Assembly: GCF_021390435.2 (NCBI RefSeq)
Contig: NZ_JAJVCN010000003.1
Coordinates: 1,803,501-1,867,500 of the forward strand
Source: Kibdelosporangium philippinense
GTDB lineage: Bacteria; Actinomycetota; Actinomycetes; Mycobacteriales; Pseudonocardiaceae
Direction: 5' to 3'
Length of the DNA stretch: 64,000 nt
Part shown: piece by piece, positions 8,074-17,622 of the stretch
How positions within the stretch are numbered: the stretch's first letter is position 1
Layout of the letters: each line of letters starts with the position of its first letter
The notes under the pieces: model-generated
The model's database searches: none
What the model was told of the DNA's origin: nothing
The model's input: the letters and a program-made list of their open reading frames with translations, nothing else
Made by a program: the position numbers and the translations under genes

Positions 8074-9447
8074 GTGGGAAAAAGACTGTTCCTTCTGACG
8101 TTGACACTCGTCATCGGCAGTGTGTTCCTGGTCAGCCTTGGCCGCGACGACGTAGGTGAAGCGGCGGGCGGCGGCAGGACGCTGATCCGCGACGCTTCCA
8201 TGGTCCTCACGATGGACGAGAAGCTGGGCACGCTGGAAAACGCCGACGTGCTGATCGACGGCGCCCGGATCACCGCGGTCGGCCGGGGTGTTTCCGCCGG
8301 AAACGCCAGGGTGATCGACGGCCGGGGCAAGATCGTCATGCCCGGCTTCGTCGACCTGCACACGCATCTCTGGCAGTCGCTGATCAGAGGCTGCGCGACG
8401 GACAAAGAACTCAACGGCTGGCTGGGTGGCTGCGTACTGCCACTGCAGGGCTCGCCGGTGAGCGGAGCGGACGCATACGCGGGAACCCGTCTGTCGACAC
8501 TGGACGCGATCTCAACCGGCGTGACAACGGTGACCGACTGGTCCCACGCCTTCAACGCGGACTTCGCCAGAGGAAACCTGCAAGCCCTGCAGGACTCGAA
8601 GCAGCGGTTCGTCTTCGCCTTCATGGCTGGCACGGACCCGTGGATCGCCCCGGAAGTCCGCCGGGTCAAAAAGGACGTCATCGACCCGAACCCGTTGGCA
8701 CACCTGATGATCGGCACCCACCCGGCGAACTGGAACGTCGCGAACGTCGAGGCGTCGGAGAAGCTGTCGGAAGAACTGGGCGTGCCGTTGAACGTGCACC
8801 TGCTTGAGTCCAAAGCAGACCCAGCGACCGACCAGCTGGGAGTCCTGCGCCGGGCAGGGGCACTGCGCCCGGGCTTGCTGGCGAACCACTTGGTGCACGC
8901 AACCGACGCGGAACTGGACGAGCTTGCGGCACATGACGTCCGTGTCGCCCACAACCCACTGTCCAACATGCGCCTGGTATCCGGCGTAGCCCGCGTGCCA
9001 GACATGAAGACCCGCAACATGAAGGTGGGCATCGGCCTGGACGGCGGAACCAACGACACGTCCGACATGTTCAACGATATGAGGGCAGCGGTCGGATTGC
9101 AGCGGGCACAGTCGACGGACCCCGCGCGATACCCAACGCCTGCCGACGTTCTGCGAATGGCGACGATGGGCGGAGCAGAGGCACTGGGGCTGGAGAAGGA
9201 AATTGGCTCACTGACTCCGGGCAAGAAGGCAGACCTGCAAGTGATCGACACGCAGGCACTGAACTTCGCGCCCAAGGTGGACTGGCCAAGTCAGGTGGTC
9301 TTCAACACCCAACCCGTGAACGTTCAGTGGGTCTTCGTGAACGGCGTCCCGCTGAAGAAAGAGGGCAAGGTCATCGGCGACAACAGCCGGGTCCTCACCG
9401 ACGCCCAAGCAGCGGCGGACCGGGTGAAGGGTTACTTGGGCCGCTGA
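8074..9447 (+). CDS. Exported or membrane-anchored amidohydrolase (chlorohydrolase/guanine deaminase-like)
   Basis: 457-residue metal-dependent hydrolase of the amidohydrolase superfamily. Residues 4-22 form a hydrophobic signal or anchor segment, which is unusual since most relatives are cytosolic. The metal ligands His96-Thr-His98 sit in Val-Asp-Leu-His-Thr-His. Later ligands fit the His in Asn-Val-His-Leu, His-Asn-Pro-Leu-Ser-Asn, and the Asp in Gly-Leu-Asp-Gly-Gly. The tail Ala-Asp-Leu-Gln-Val-Ile-Asp is the composite-domain ending of the family. GTG 8074 has no clear Shine-Dalgarno, and GATAAT at 8059-8064 suggests a leaderless transcript. The substrate cannot be read from sequence. A palindrome follows. 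Confidence 0.87.
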   Translation: MGKRLFLLTLTLVIGSVFLVSLGRDDVGEAAGGGRTLIRDASMVLTMDEKLGTLENADVLIDGARITAVGRGVSAGNARVIDGRGKIVMPGFVDLHTHLWQSLIRGCATDKELNGWLGGCVLPLQGSPVSGADAYAGTRLSTLDAISTGVTTVTDWSHAFNADFARGNLQALQDSKQRFVFAFMAGTDPWIAPEVRRVKKDVIDPNPLAHLMIGTHPANWNVANVEASEKLSEELGVPLNVHLLESKADPATDQLGVLRRAGALRPGLLANHLVHATDAELDELAAHDVRVAHNPLSNMRLVSGVARVPDMKTRNMKVGIGLDGGTNDTSDMFNDMRAAVGLQRAQSTDPARYPTPADVLRMATMGGAEALGLEKEIGSLTPGKKADLQVIDTQALNFAPKVDWPSQVVFNTQPVNVQWVFVNGVPLKKEGKVIGDNSRVLTDAQAAADRVKGYLGR

Positions 9448-9455
9448 CCGTACCT

Positions 9456-9503
9456 CCTCGTGAGTGGTTATCCGCGTTCTAACGCGGATAACCACTCACG
9501 AGG
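9456..9503. repeat. Dispersed palindrome, copy 3
   Basis: Perfect 23-bp arms (9456-9478 and 9481-9503) around a 2-nt spacer, core CTCGTGAGTGGTTATC with centre GTTCTAAC. Lies between the convergent amidohydrolase and cvnD genes; likely terminator for both. Confidence 0.9.
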
Positions 9504-9569
9504 GCTGAGCTGGGGGTACACCAAAGCGGCCGCCGTCCCGAGGGGGCAGCAGCCGCTGGTGGGAGCAGA

Positions 9570-10178
9570 TCAGACCGCGCGGGCCGACATCCGCTGGTGC
9601 ATCGCGTGCTCGACCAGGGTGATCAGGCTTTCCTTGGTGGATTCCCGATCCCGAGCGTCGCAAGTGACCACCGGAACCGACGGCTCGATGGTCAGCGCGT
9701 CACGAACATCCTCGACCCGGTGGTGCAGCACGCGCTCGAAGCAGTTGATCGCCACGATGTACGGCAACTGCCGGTCTTCGAAGAAGTCGATCGCCGCGAA
9801 CGCGTCAGCCAGCCGACGCGTGTCGACGAGCACGATCGCCCCGATCGCACCACGCACCAAGTCGTCCCACATGAACCAGAACCTGTGCTGGCCAGGCGTA
9901 CCGAACAGGTACAGGATCAGATCCGAGTCCAGCGAGACACGGCCGAAGTCCATCGCCACCGTCGTGGTGACCTTGTTCGGCGTTGCCGACAGATCGTCGA
10001 CGTCCTGGCTCGCCTCGGTCATCACCGCCTCGGTGGTCAGCGGCACGATTTCGGAAACCGCTCCGACGAACGTGGTCTTACCGACGCCGAACCCACCGGC
10101 GACGACGATCTTCGCGGACGTCGTCGCCTGACGCGCCACGGCCCGCGGGTTGTGAGGACTAGAGCCTGCGGAGCCCAC
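9570..10178 (-). CDS. cvnD: Conservon GTPase-like protein CvnD
   Basis: 202-residue small P-loop GTP/ATP-binding protein, last gene of a four-gene conservon. The P-loop is Gly-Gly-Phe-Gly-Val-Gly-Lys-Thr-Thr near residues 28-36. A switch-II-like Phe-Gly-Thr-Pro-Gly-Gln follows near 92-97, and a base-recognition-like segment Ala-Ile-Asn-Cys-Phe-Glu replaces the usual NKxD. It acts in a membrane-associated complex with the CvnA kinase and the roadblock protein CvnB, described as resembling eukaryotic G-protein systems. The GTG start at 10178 overlaps the end of cvnC by 20 bp, so translation is coupled. Confidence 0.9.
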   Translation of the reverse strand: MGSAGSSPHNPRAVARQATTSAKIVVAGGFGVGKTTFVGAVSEIVPLTTEAVMTEASQDVDDLSATPNKVTTTVAMDFGRVSLDSDLILYLFGTPGQHRFWFMWDDLVRGAIGAIVLVDTRRLADAFAAIDFFEDRQLPYIVAINCFERVLHHRVEDVRDALTIEPSVPVVTCDARDRESTKESLITLVEHAMHQRMSARAV

Positions 10179-10941
10179 TGAGCACCCTTTCCATGAACTC
10201 GATCGACGGCCGGTCCCCGACGACCATGCCGCTCTGGTGGATCAGCACGAGCCCCATGCCCGCCATGTCACCGATCAGCACCCGGGCAACGCCGAGTGGC
10301 AGACGCAAGTGCGCGGCCACCTCGGCGACCGAGCGTGTGTCGAGACACAGCCCGCAAATCGACCTGTGCTCGGGGAGCACAGCCGCCTCCGGCAGCCTTC
10401 CTCGGTCACTGGTCGAAACCAGTGCCTCGATGGCCAGGTCGTAGTCGGACCGCGTGCGCCCACCGGTCTTCGTGTAGGGACGGACCAGCGAACCGGTCTC
10501 TGCGATCGGTTCAGCCCTGACCGGCTCCTCCCACTCCGTAGCGGCTGGCACCGCAGGAAGCTGGTCGGAGTTCCAGTCATTCTGCCTTGGCACTCCCGGG
10601 TCGCCGTACAGGCTAGCCCCTGGCCCACCGAACAACCGCGCTCGGTAGCCATCAAGGTCGATCCTGTTCGGTGGGTCCCCAAGTCCGTGCTCGGGCAGGT
10701 CCTCCCAACCTCGCTCCGGCATTTCCTCTTGCCTCCGCTCCGGCCGGCTCGGCAGCCGATGGTCTTGCTCGTCCAACGCCTCATCGGGCTCGTGATAGAC
10801 CGCCACGTCGACCGCGCGGTCATCATCGTCGTCGGGGCCACCCGCGTCGGGCTCCTCGAATCGGAACCCGGTCGAAGCCCAGTCCCGATACGAAAAGTCC
10901 GCGCCGAACCGACCGCCTGAGGCTCGGTGACCTCTAGCCAT
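10159..10941 (-). CDS. cvnC: Conservon DUF742 protein CvnC
   Basis: 260 residues. The N-terminal half is acidic, Asp/Glu/Pro-rich and probably disordered. The C-terminal 110 residues form the DUF742 winged-helix-like domain, with Val-Arg-Pro-Tyr-Thr-Lys-Thr-Gly-Gly-Arg-Thr at its start and the typical ending Ser-Ile-Glu-Phe-Met-Glu-Arg-Val-Leu-Ser-Gly-Leu. The N-terminal extension is longer than in many CvnC proteins, which are about 130 residues. It sits between cvnB (24 bp gap) and cvnD (overlap). DUF742 proteins are taken to be regulatory, possibly DNA- or protein-binding. Confidence 0.9.
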   Translation of the reverse strand: MARGHRASGGRFGADFSYRDWASTGFRFEEPDAGGPDDDDDRAVDVAVYHEPDEALDEQDHRLPSRPERRQEEMPERGWEDLPEHGLGDPPNRIDLDGYRARLFGGPGASLYGDPGVPRQNDWNSDQLPAVPAATEWEEPVRAEPIAETGSLVRPYTKTGGRTRSDYDLAIEALVSTSDRGRLPEAAVLPEHRSICGLCLDTRSVAEVAAHLRLPLGVARVLIGDMAGMGLVLIHQSGMVVGDRPSIEFMERVLSGLRRL

Positions 10942-10965
10942 CTGCTCTCACCCCGCCAACCCGGC

Positions 10966-11391
10966 TTATCTTCGCTGCGCGCCTTGCAGCTGCGCCCGTA
11001 GTTCGGGCGTCATCTGCTGGCCGACTCGCTCGACCAGAAGCGTCATCTCGTAGGCGACCAAGCCTATGTCGCAGTTCGGTGCTGCCAGCACTGCGAGACA
11101 AGACCCATCCGAGATTGACATGAGGAAGAGATATCCCCTGTCCATCTCGACGACGGTCTGGTTGACCCCGCCTGCCTCGAAGCACCTCGCGGCACCCGCG
11201 GTGAGGCTCACCAGCCCGGACGCCACGGCGGAAAGCTGCTCGGCACGGTCACGGGGCAACCCCTGGGACCCGGCCAACAGCAGGCCGTCTGCCGAAACCA
11301 CCACCGCGTGCGCGACTCCGGGCACCTGCCGAACGAAATCGGTGATGAGCCAGCCGAAACTGCCTGGCTGGTTAGTCGTCGCGGTCGTCAC
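10966..11391 (-). CDS. cvnB: Conservon roadblock/LC7 protein CvnB
   Basis: 141-residue roadblock/LC7-domain protein. The sequence begins near Phe-Gly-Trp-Leu-Ile-Thr-Asp-Phe-Val, continues with [11 protein letters not shown] and ends in a helical region. This is the standard architecture of these dynein-light-chain-like proteins. In conservons CvnB is thought to act on the CvnD nucleotide cycle and to dock on CvnA. Its ATG overlaps the cvnA stop by 4 bp (11388-11391), indicating one operon cvnA-B-C-D. Confidence 0.92.
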   Translation of the reverse strand: MTTATTNQPGSFGWLITDFVRQVPGVAHAVVVSADGLLLAGSQGLPRDRAEQLSAVASGLVSLTAGAARCFEAGGVNQTVVEMDRGYLFLMSISDGSCLAVLAAPNCDIGLVAYEMTLLVERVGQQMTPELRAQLQGAQRR

Positions 11392-14300
11392 TCCTGCTCC
11401 TCGTCTTGACGGCTCTCGACTGCATCCTGGTCACCAGCGTAAGACTCGACCATCGCGTGCCGTCCGCGGCGGATGCCTTGCTGGAAGCTCGACATGCGGC
11501 CTCGGACCGCGTCAGCCGAGCGTGGTGGCAGCGCGGGCGCGCGCTGCGCCTGCTGCTGCGGCGAAGATGGTCTTGATGGCGCCGACCCAGGGATCAGCTG
11601 CGCCTTCGGCACACGCTTGGGCAAACCGGCCGAGGTGACCACCTCAGGCGCCTTCTTGGTCAGCGCCTGCGCGGCCTGCCAGCCTTCGTCACCCGGCGAC
11701 TGCCAGGCCGCGTGGGCCGGTGCCGGCTCGGGCTCTGGTTCGGGCGCGGGTTCCGGTTCGGCGTGCGCGACCGGCTCGGGCTCGACGTGCTGCTCGACGT
11801 GTGGTGTGTCGCCGTTCATGTTTTCCACGTGTGCTGGCGGAGGTGGCGGCGCGGCCTCGCGGCGGGACGCTGGCGCCTCCTCAGCGGCAGGCGGCGGCGT
11901 CGAGCGGCCACGCTCGGACGCTGACGTGCGCTTGCTGTCGCTGTCGCCTTCCTCGAACCACTGCGACAGCACGGCCTCGTAGATCGGCAGACGCTCGGTC
12001 GGCGCGTCGAGGTCCTGGTTCGCGGGCGGAGGGGGTGGCGCCGGACGCGGGTTCGCGGCTTCGCGTGCCGCCTTCTCCGCGGCGAACGCGTCACCGAACA
12101 GCGACGAAGGCGGTTCCGGCTGCTCCTGCGGGAGCGGCTGGATCCCGGTTGGCGTGTCCTCGTGGTGCGTGGGCTGCTGGTCGCCTGCCCATCCAGCCGT
12201 GGCTGGCACGTTGCCGTTCGTCGCGTTCTCGGTTGCCGGTGGGTACGCGGGCGGCGGGTACGACGGCATCGAGGAAAGGCTCGGGTCCGAATCCTCGGCG
12301 CCGACCCTTGGCAGGCTGCCGGTGAAGGCGTTGGCGATCCCGCCGCCCGGCCTTGACGCTGGCGGCGGCGTACGCTGCCCGCCGAACGTCCCAGTTCCGC
12401 CGAGCGTGCTCGTCGGCGTGCCACCCATGGTGGTCTCGACGGACGACGGTGCGATGGTCGGGATACCGCCGGTCGGGGTCAGGTTCGTTGCCTGTACGCC
12501 ACGCGAGGACTGGATCAGCGACGCCGGGACGATGATCCGGGCGATCAAACCGCCGTCGATGTCCTCGTTGTCACGCAGCCGGACCTGGATGTTGTGCCGC
12601 TGCGCCAGGCGCGCGACCACGTAGAGGCCCATTCGCCGGGTCACCGAGACGTCCATGTCCGGCGGGTCGGCCAGCCGCCGGTTGGCCGATTCGATCTCGT
12701 CGGCCGACATGCCGACACCCTGGTCGGTAATCTGGATGGCCAGTTCCTTCTTGCGGGTGGCCGCCATCCGGACGGTGACCTTCTTCTCCGGCTCGGAGAA
12801 GGACGTCGCGTTGTCGAGCAGCTCGGCGATCAGGTGCACGAGGTCGTTGACCGCGCGGCCCTGGACGGCCACTTCCGGAGCCGAGAGGACCTCGATCCGG
12901 GCGTACTGCTCGACCTCGGACACGGCCGCACCGACGACGTCAGCGGACGGCACCGGCCGCGTCAGCTGGCGGGAAAGGCCGGTGCCGGAGAGCACCAGCA
13001 GGCTTTCCGAGTTACGCCGCATTCGCGTGGCCAGGTGGTCCAGCTCGAACAGGCTGGCCAGCTGGTCCGGGTCCTGCTCGTCCTGCTCGAGCCGGTCGAT
13101 CAGGTTCAGCTGGCGTTCGACCAGCGCCTGCGATCGGCGGGACAGGTTGACGAAGATCGAGTTGACGTTGTCACGCAACAACGCCTGCTCGGCGGCCATT
13201 CGGACGGCCTGTTCGTGCACCGCGTCGAACGACCGGGCGACTTCACCGGTCTCCTCACGGGTGAACACCGGCATCGGCTCGACCGCGTGCTTGGACGCCG
13301 CGACGGGGTCCGGGTCGGCCAGGATGCGCTGCACGGTTTCCGGCAGCCTGGTGTACGCCACGTCGAGCGCGTTGGTCCGCAGCACCCGCAGCGGCTTCAG
13401 GATCGACCGGGTGACCAGCGCCATCAGGATCAGTGCGGCGATCAGCAGGGCGAGCACGATGGCCGCGTTGAACCACGCCGAGTTGGTCCGGGCGGTGGCC
13501 AGTTTGTCGGCGCTGTTGCGCAGGTTGGTCAGCAGGTTCTCTTCGACCGTGCGCAGCTTGTCGACGGTCACCGTGCCGTCCTTGACCAGCGAGGCCTTGT
13601 CGATGCCGAGGCTCTGGTTGTTGTCGGCCTTGTTGAACGCCGTGGACTTGATCCGCTCGCGGTCGTCGACCTCGGGACCGGACACGGTGTCGGAGTAGAA
13701 CTGCAGTTCCTGCGGGGTCGCGTTGGCCCGGAACGAGGACTGCGCGGCCTGGAAGCTCGCTTCCGCGGCGCGGGCCTCTTCGAGCAGGCCGGACGGGAAG
13801 TTGTTCACCGTCGCGGCGATCTGCAGCGCCGCGTTCTCCTGCGAGGCGAACTCCTTGGTCTCCGAGAGACCCTGCACCGTGGTGGCCTGCCGCAGCAGGT
13901 CCTGGTTGGTGACGGCGGTGTTGACCTCACGGCCGAGCTGGACGAGCGCCTCGATGATCGAGGTGTACGCGGCCTTCACGGCGATGTGCGGGTACTCGGT
14001 GTCCTTGGCGGCCTGGCGCAGCGCGTCGAGACCGGCCAGCCGCTGCAGACCACGGTTGTAGCGCTCGAGCGCGCCCTCGTCGGAGGTGTTCACCCGCGTC
14101 GCGGCGTCGCTGAGCCGCTGGCGGGCGTTGTTGACCGTGTTGATCTGGCTGTCCAGCTCGGCCCGCGCGGCGTTGCGGTTCTGCGCGACGTTGTCGACCG
14201 CGAGCGTGCGTTCCTTCTGCAGCTCGTGCACGACCAAGGTGACGTTGTTGGCCAGGTCGACCTGGTTGACCGTCTGCCGGAACTCGTCGGCGCGCTCAAG

Positions 14301-14555
14301 GTCTTCCTGCGCGCGCAGTCCACCGAGCGCCAGCGCGGTCAAGGTCGGGATGATGACGACGGCGAGGACTTTGGTGCGCAACCTCCAGTTGCGCATGCGC
14401 CATGGCGACCCGGCGCGGGCGGTCTTGCCGCCGGGCGCGCGAGGCCCTTGGGGCCTGGCACCTGTGTCGGACGGATCGCCGCCTGGCATCCCCGCCTGAC
14501 GGCCAAACCCCGAGCTACCTGCGACCCCAGCGTTCTGGTCGGGCACTCCCAGCAC
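11388..14555 (-). CDS. cvnA: Conservon sensor histidine kinase CvnA (NIT domain)
   Basis: 1055-residue membrane sensor. A proline/glycine-rich cytoplasmic N-terminus (about 1-55) precedes a first membrane segment (about 62-82). A roughly 280-residue helical extracellular nitrate/nitrite-sensor-type (NIT) region and a second membrane segment (about 364-386, Ala-Leu-Leu-Ile-Ala-Ala-Leu-Ile) follow, then HAMP. The kinase core has [11 protein letters not shown] as the His box and an N-box Leu-Leu-Asp-Asn-Ala-Thr. The last 350 residues are a Pro/Glu/Ala-rich, low-complexity tail. Start is GTG 14555, or GTG 14546, which is better spaced from AGGGAG. First gene of the operon. Confidence 0.9.
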   Translation of the reverse strand: MLGVPDQNAGVAGSSGFGRQAGMPGGDPSDTGARPQGPRAPGGKTARAGSPWRMRNWRLRTKVLAVVIIPTLTALALGGLRAQEDLERADEFRQTVNQVDLANNVTLVVHELQKERTLAVDNVAQNRNAARAELDSQINTVNNARQRLSDAATRVNTSDEGALERYNRGLQRLAGLDALRQAAKDTEYPHIAVKAAYTSIIEALVQLGREVNTAVTNQDLLRQATTVQGLSETKEFASQENAALQIAATVNNFPSGLLEEARAAEASFQAAQSSFRANATPQELQFYSDTVSGPEVDDRERIKSTAFNKADNNQSLGIDKASLVKDGTVTVDKLRTVEENLLTNLRNSADKLATARTNSAWFNAAIVLALLIAALILMALVTRSILKPLRVLRTNALDVAYTRLPETVQRILADPDPVAASKHAVEPMPVFTREETGEVARSFDAVHEQAVRMAAEQALLRDNVNSIFVNLSRRSQALVERQLNLIDRLEQDEQDPDQLASLFELDHLATRMRRNSESLLVLSGTGLSRQLTRPVPSADVVGAAVSEVEQYARIEVLSAPEVAVQGRAVNDLVHLIAELLDNATSFSEPEKKVTVRMAATRKKELAIQITDQGVGMSADEIESANRRLADPPDMDVSVTRRMGLYVVARLAQRHNIQVRLRDNEDIDGGLIARIIVPASLIQSSRGVQATNLTPTGGIPTIAPSSVETTMGGTPTSTLGGTGTFGGQRTPPPASRPGGGIANAFTGSLPRVGAEDSDPSLSSMPSYPPPAYPPATENATNGNVPATAGWAGDQQPTHHEDTPTGIQPLPQEQPEPPSSLFGDAFAAEKAAREAANPRPAPPPPPANQDLDAPTERLPIYEAVLSQWFEEGDSDSKRTSASERGRSTPPPAAEEAPASRREAAPPPPPAHVENMNGDTPHVEQHVEPEPVAHAEPEPAPEPEPEPAPAHAAWQSPGDEGWQAAQALTKKAPEVVTSAGLPKRVPKAQLIPGSAPSRPSSPQQQAQRAPALPPRSADAVRGRMSSFQQGIRRGRHAMVESYAGDQDAVESRQDEEQE

Positions 14556-15215
14556 ACTCCCTGCGTTTGAGCCAGTAGCCCGGTACCCGGAAGGCCAGCT
14601 CGAACGGACGATTTACCGCAATGAGTAGGACAGCGAACGAGCACGTGTCTCGTTCGACACCGAACGTCAGGTCACATAGCTCCAGTCCTCACAACCTGTC
14701 GTTTCGGCTCGCGGCAGCCAATCCACTCAGCCTCGAACCAGCTTGTTCCCGGCGGTGCCCAGCGGGCATGCCGAAAACTCCTCTGGCGCGAAGCATCGCG
14801 GCCCAGGGCCACCTAGGTCAACCCATCCCGACCGGGGTCGTCCTCGGCAGCCACGGTGTTCCCCTCGAGCCTGCTCGGCTGCTGGTACGACGGCTCGATG
14901 CCGTCGGCCCGGCTTCCGGGCAGCCTCCTCCCTACATCGGTGGCGCTCCACCTCACTGTGGGCACAGAAGGTAGCGAAAACTATCCGCCGATGTAAGCCT
15001 ATCGGGGAGGTTTACCCCAGAGTCACGTCCCACCAGCGGCGCAACTAGCGGTACCGGAACGATCGTTTTGTGTCCGAATACACTCTTCGGAGGGACGCGT
15101 TCCGCCATTCGAGTGTTAATTCCTCCGCAGGTGCACGAGCCTGTACACCCATTGTCACGACCGGTGTGAGTCCCTACGGTGGCCTCGCTGATGTCCACCG
15201 CGGGGAGGAGCGGAT
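14556..15215. other. Intergenic region between divergent cvnA and the first ABC binding-protein gene
   Basis: 660 bases with no convincing coding region; short open frames here lack codon bias. It must hold the cvnA promoter (reading left) and the promoter of the lipoprotein gene at 15216 (reading right). A small inverted pair TACATCGG (14933-14940) / CCGATGTA (14988-14995) lies mid-way and could be an operator, weakly supported. GGGAGGAG before 15216 is the ribosome binding site. Confidence 0.6.
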
Positions 15216-16178
15216 ATGTGGCGTCGCTCATTCGGCCGAGGATGCATGTCGATCATTGGGGTGGTCGTTCTCACACTTTCGGGATGCGGATTACTCGGGG
15301 ATTCGGACAACTCAGGCACGGCTGGTGCGACGGTCGTGAAGGTCTCGGTGATGCCGACGACCGATCTCGCCCCATTCCACCTCGCGATGCGCAGCGGCTA
15401 CTTCGAAGCCGAAGGATTGAAGATCGAATCGACGACCGCGCCCAGTGGGCCGGCTTCGGTCGCCAAGATGGTTTCCGGCGAAGTCGACATCGCGTACGGG
15501 AGTTACACGCCGTTCTTCACGGCCAAAGCCCAGAACACCGCCGATATCAAGATCATTGCCGCCTGCTCGTCCGCAGGGCCGTCGAGCACGATGGTCGTCA
15601 CGATGCCTGACTCGTCCGTGAAGTCGGTCAAGGACCTGCCTGGCAAGCGGGTCGCGGTGACCGCCCGAGGCACCATGTCGGACCTGTTGACCATGTCCGC
15701 GGTCAAGTCAGCGGGTGTGGACTACCAGAGCATCCAGTGGGTGACGATGCCGTTCCCGGACACCCCGGCGCGCCTGCAGCGCGGTGACGTGGACGCGGCA
15801 TTCCTCACCGAACCGTTCGTTACGCAGGCAATCAAGACCGTTGGCGCGGTGCCGCTGTTCGACACCGCGACTGGACCAACCGCCGGTATGCCGACGGCCG
15901 GGTACGGCGCCACTGCGGCGTACGTGGCCTCGCACGGCGCAGCCATCCAGGCGTTTCGGCGCGTGATGGACCGCGCGACCACCGAGGCGGTGGCCGACCG
16001 GGCCAAGATCGAGCCGCTGCTGGTGGAGTACGCCAAAGTCACGCCGGAAATCGCCAAGTCGACACGGCTGCTGACCTTCGAGTCCAAGGTGGACGTCAAG
16101 TCGATCCAGCGAGTGCCTGACCTGATGAGAGAGTTCGGTTTCATCGACAAGCAGGTAGACGTCGCCTCGATGATCTGA
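15216..16178 (+). CDS. ABC transporter substrate-binding lipoprotein A (SsuA/NMT1-like)
   Basis: 320-residue lipoprotein. Its signal sequence ends in the lipobox Leu-Ser-Gly-Cys (Cys24). The mature protein shows the NMT1/SsuA pattern: Phe-His-Leu-Ala-Met-Arg-Ser-Gly-Tyr-Phe-Glu-Ala-Glu-Gly-Leu, then Ser-Gly-Glu-Val-Asp-Ile-Ala-Tyr-Gly, and a Leu-Thr-Glu-Pro-Phe-Val segment. These proteins bind sulfonates, nitrate, taurine or pyrimidine precursors, and the ligand here is not predictable. ATG 15216 follows GGGAGGAG. The stop overlaps the next permease start (TGATG). The binding proteins at 18869 and 23146 belong to the same family, so the region looks like a duplicated cluster. Confidence 0.9.
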   Translation: MWRRSFGRGCMSIIGVVVLTLSGCGLLGDSDNSGTAGATVVKVSVMPTTDLAPFHLAMRSGYFEAEGLKIESTTAPSGPASVAKMVSGEVDIAYGSYTPFFTAKAQNTADIKIIAACSSAGPSSTMVVTMPDSSVKSVKDLPGKRVAVTARGTMSDLLTMSAVKSAGVDYQSIQWVTMPFPDTPARLQRGDVDAAFLTEPFVTQAIKTVGAVPLFDTATGPTAGMPTAGYGATAAYVASHGAAIQAFRRVMDRATTEAVADRAKIEPLLVEYAKVTPEIAKSTRLLTFESKVDVKSIQRVPDLMREFGFIDKQVDVASMI

Positions 16179-16888
16179 TGCGCGCCCTCATCGGGCTCGG
16201 GGTCTTCTTCGCGCTGTGGGAGGCCTTGTTCTCGCCGCCGTTCCACGAGGTCGTCCTCCGGCTGGCCGAACTGTTGGGGCAGCGCGGTTTCCAGCTCGAC
16301 ATCATCGCCAGCGTGCTGGCATGGGCGATCGCACTCGGCATCTCGATCGCGGTCGCCGTGCCCGCCGGGCTTGTGCTTGGCAGCGTGCCGCTGCTGCGCA
16401 CGGCGACCCGCGCGTTGATCGAGTTCCTCCGGCCGATCCCTTCCGTGGCACTGATTCCGCTTGCGATCGTGGCCATGGGCGGCGGCTCGGACACCAAGAT
16501 CGCGCTGGCGGTGTACGCGTCGGTCTGGCCGATCCTGTTCAACACGATCTATTCGATGGCCGAGATCGATCCGTTGCTTGTGGACACCGCGCGGACGTTC
16601 GGCCTGCGGCGGCCGCGGATCCTGCTGACCGTGGTGCTGCCGCACGCGGCACCGTTCGTGTTCACCGGTATCCGGCTGGCCAGCTCGATCGCGCTGATCC
16701 TGATTGTCAGCACGGAATTCCTGGCCGGGGCACCGCGCGGGATCGGCACGTTCATCCTCAACGCCAGCAGCGGCGCGGGCAGGCTGGATCTCGTGCTGGC
16801 CGGAACAGTGGTGGCAGGGGTGTTCGGCTTCCTGGTCAACGCGGGGCTGGAACGGTTGGGCCGCAGGCTTTTCCGGTGGCAGCAATGA
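16178..16888 (+). CDS. ABC transporter permease A1 (SsuC/TauC type)
   Basis: 236-residue BPD-type inner-membrane permease with about six hydrophobic segments. The EAA-like loop near residues 150-165 reads Thr-Ala-Arg-Thr-Phe-Gly-Leu-Arg-Arg-Pro and contacts the ATPase. It starts at ATG 16178, sharing one base with the preceding stop, and its own stop overlaps permease A2 by 4 bp. The N-terminus is shorter than in typical SsuC proteins (about 260). Permeases A1 and A2 are distinct sequences, suggesting a heterodimeric channel rather than the usual homodimer. Confidence 0.9.
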   Translation: MRALIGLGVFFALWEALFSPPFHEVVLRLAELLGQRGFQLDIIASVLAWAIALGISIAVAVPAGLVLGSVPLLRTATRALIEFLRPIPSVALIPLAIVAMGGGSDTKIALAVYASVWPILFNTIYSMAEIDPLLVDTARTFGLRRPRILLTVVLPHAAPFVFTGIRLASSIALILIVSTEFLAGAPRGIGTFILNASSGAGRLDLVLAGTVVAGVFGFLVNAGLERLGRRLFRWQQ

Positions 16889-17622
16889 GGATCTTGCTGA
16901 GCTTTACCCGCAACTGGGCGTTCTTCATCGGCATCGTGCTCGTCTGGCAACTGGTCACCCAAGCCGTGCGCAGCCCGTTCTTCCCCACCCCGATCACGAT
17001 CGTGGACCGGCTCGGCCGGTTGCTGCTGACCGAGGCCGTCGTCAACGACATCCTGCCGAGTGTCGGCCGGATTCTCGGCGGCTGGCTGATCGCCGTCGCG
17101 ATTGGCGTCACGGTTGGCACCGCACTCGGACTCACGAAGACCGGAATGGCGTACGTCGGCTCGCTCTTCGCGTTCTTCAGAGCGATTCCGCCACCCGCGT
17201 TGATCCCGGTTTTCATGATCCTGTTCGGAATCGACACGACCATGAAACTCGCGACGATCGTTTTCGGCGCGCTGTGGCCGGTGCTGCTGAACACCGTCGA
17301 CGGAGTCCGGTCCGTTGATTCGGTGAAAACGGACATCGCGCGCGCGTTCCGGATTTCGCCGGTACTCCGGCTTTTCATGATCGTGTTACCGGCAGCGTTG
17401 CCGAAGATATTCGCGGGGCTACGAATCAGTTTGTCGATCGCGCTGCTGCTGATGGTCGTCTCGGAGATGGTCGGCGTCACCAACGGCATCGGCTACCAGC
17501 TGCGATACGCGCAAGACCAGTTCAGCTTCCCGGACATGTGGGCGTGGGTGGTCCTGCTCGGCGCGCTCGGCTACCTGTTCAACACGCTGTTGCTGGTTTT
17601 CGAGCGACGAACACTGAGGTAA
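16885..17622 (+). CDS. ABC transporter permease A2 (SsuC/TauC type)
   Basis: 245-residue BPD permease; six predicted membrane segments, with the conserved Phe-Phe-Pro-Thr-Pro near residue 32 and the EAA-loop Ala-Arg-Ala-Phe-Arg near 155. ATG 16885 overlaps the A1 stop by 4 bp. Reading the frame further upstream only gives a shadow of permease A1. The stop codon lies at the edge of an IS element, and no ATPase gene follows within this set. The set therefore probably depends on the ATPase at 21856, or has lost its own. Confidence 0.88.
   Translation: MRILLSFTRNWAFFIGIVLVWQLVTQAVRSPFFPTPITIVDRLGRLLLTEAVVNDILPSVGRILGGWLIAVAIGVTVGTALGLTKTGMAYVGSLFAFFRAIPPPALIPVFMILFGIDTTMKLATIVFGALWPVLLNTVDGVRSVDSVKTDIARAFRISPVLRLFMIVLPAALPKIFAGLRISLSIALLLMVVSEMVGVTNGIGYQLRYAQDQFSFPDMWAWVVLLGALGYLFNTLLLVFERRTLR

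Noticed and set aside
12594-14570. Long plus-strand reading frame (658 codons) opposite cvnA
   Set aside because: It mirrors the cvnA codon pattern with Arg/Asp/Gly-rich low-complexity translation and no ribosome site; high-GC shadow frame.
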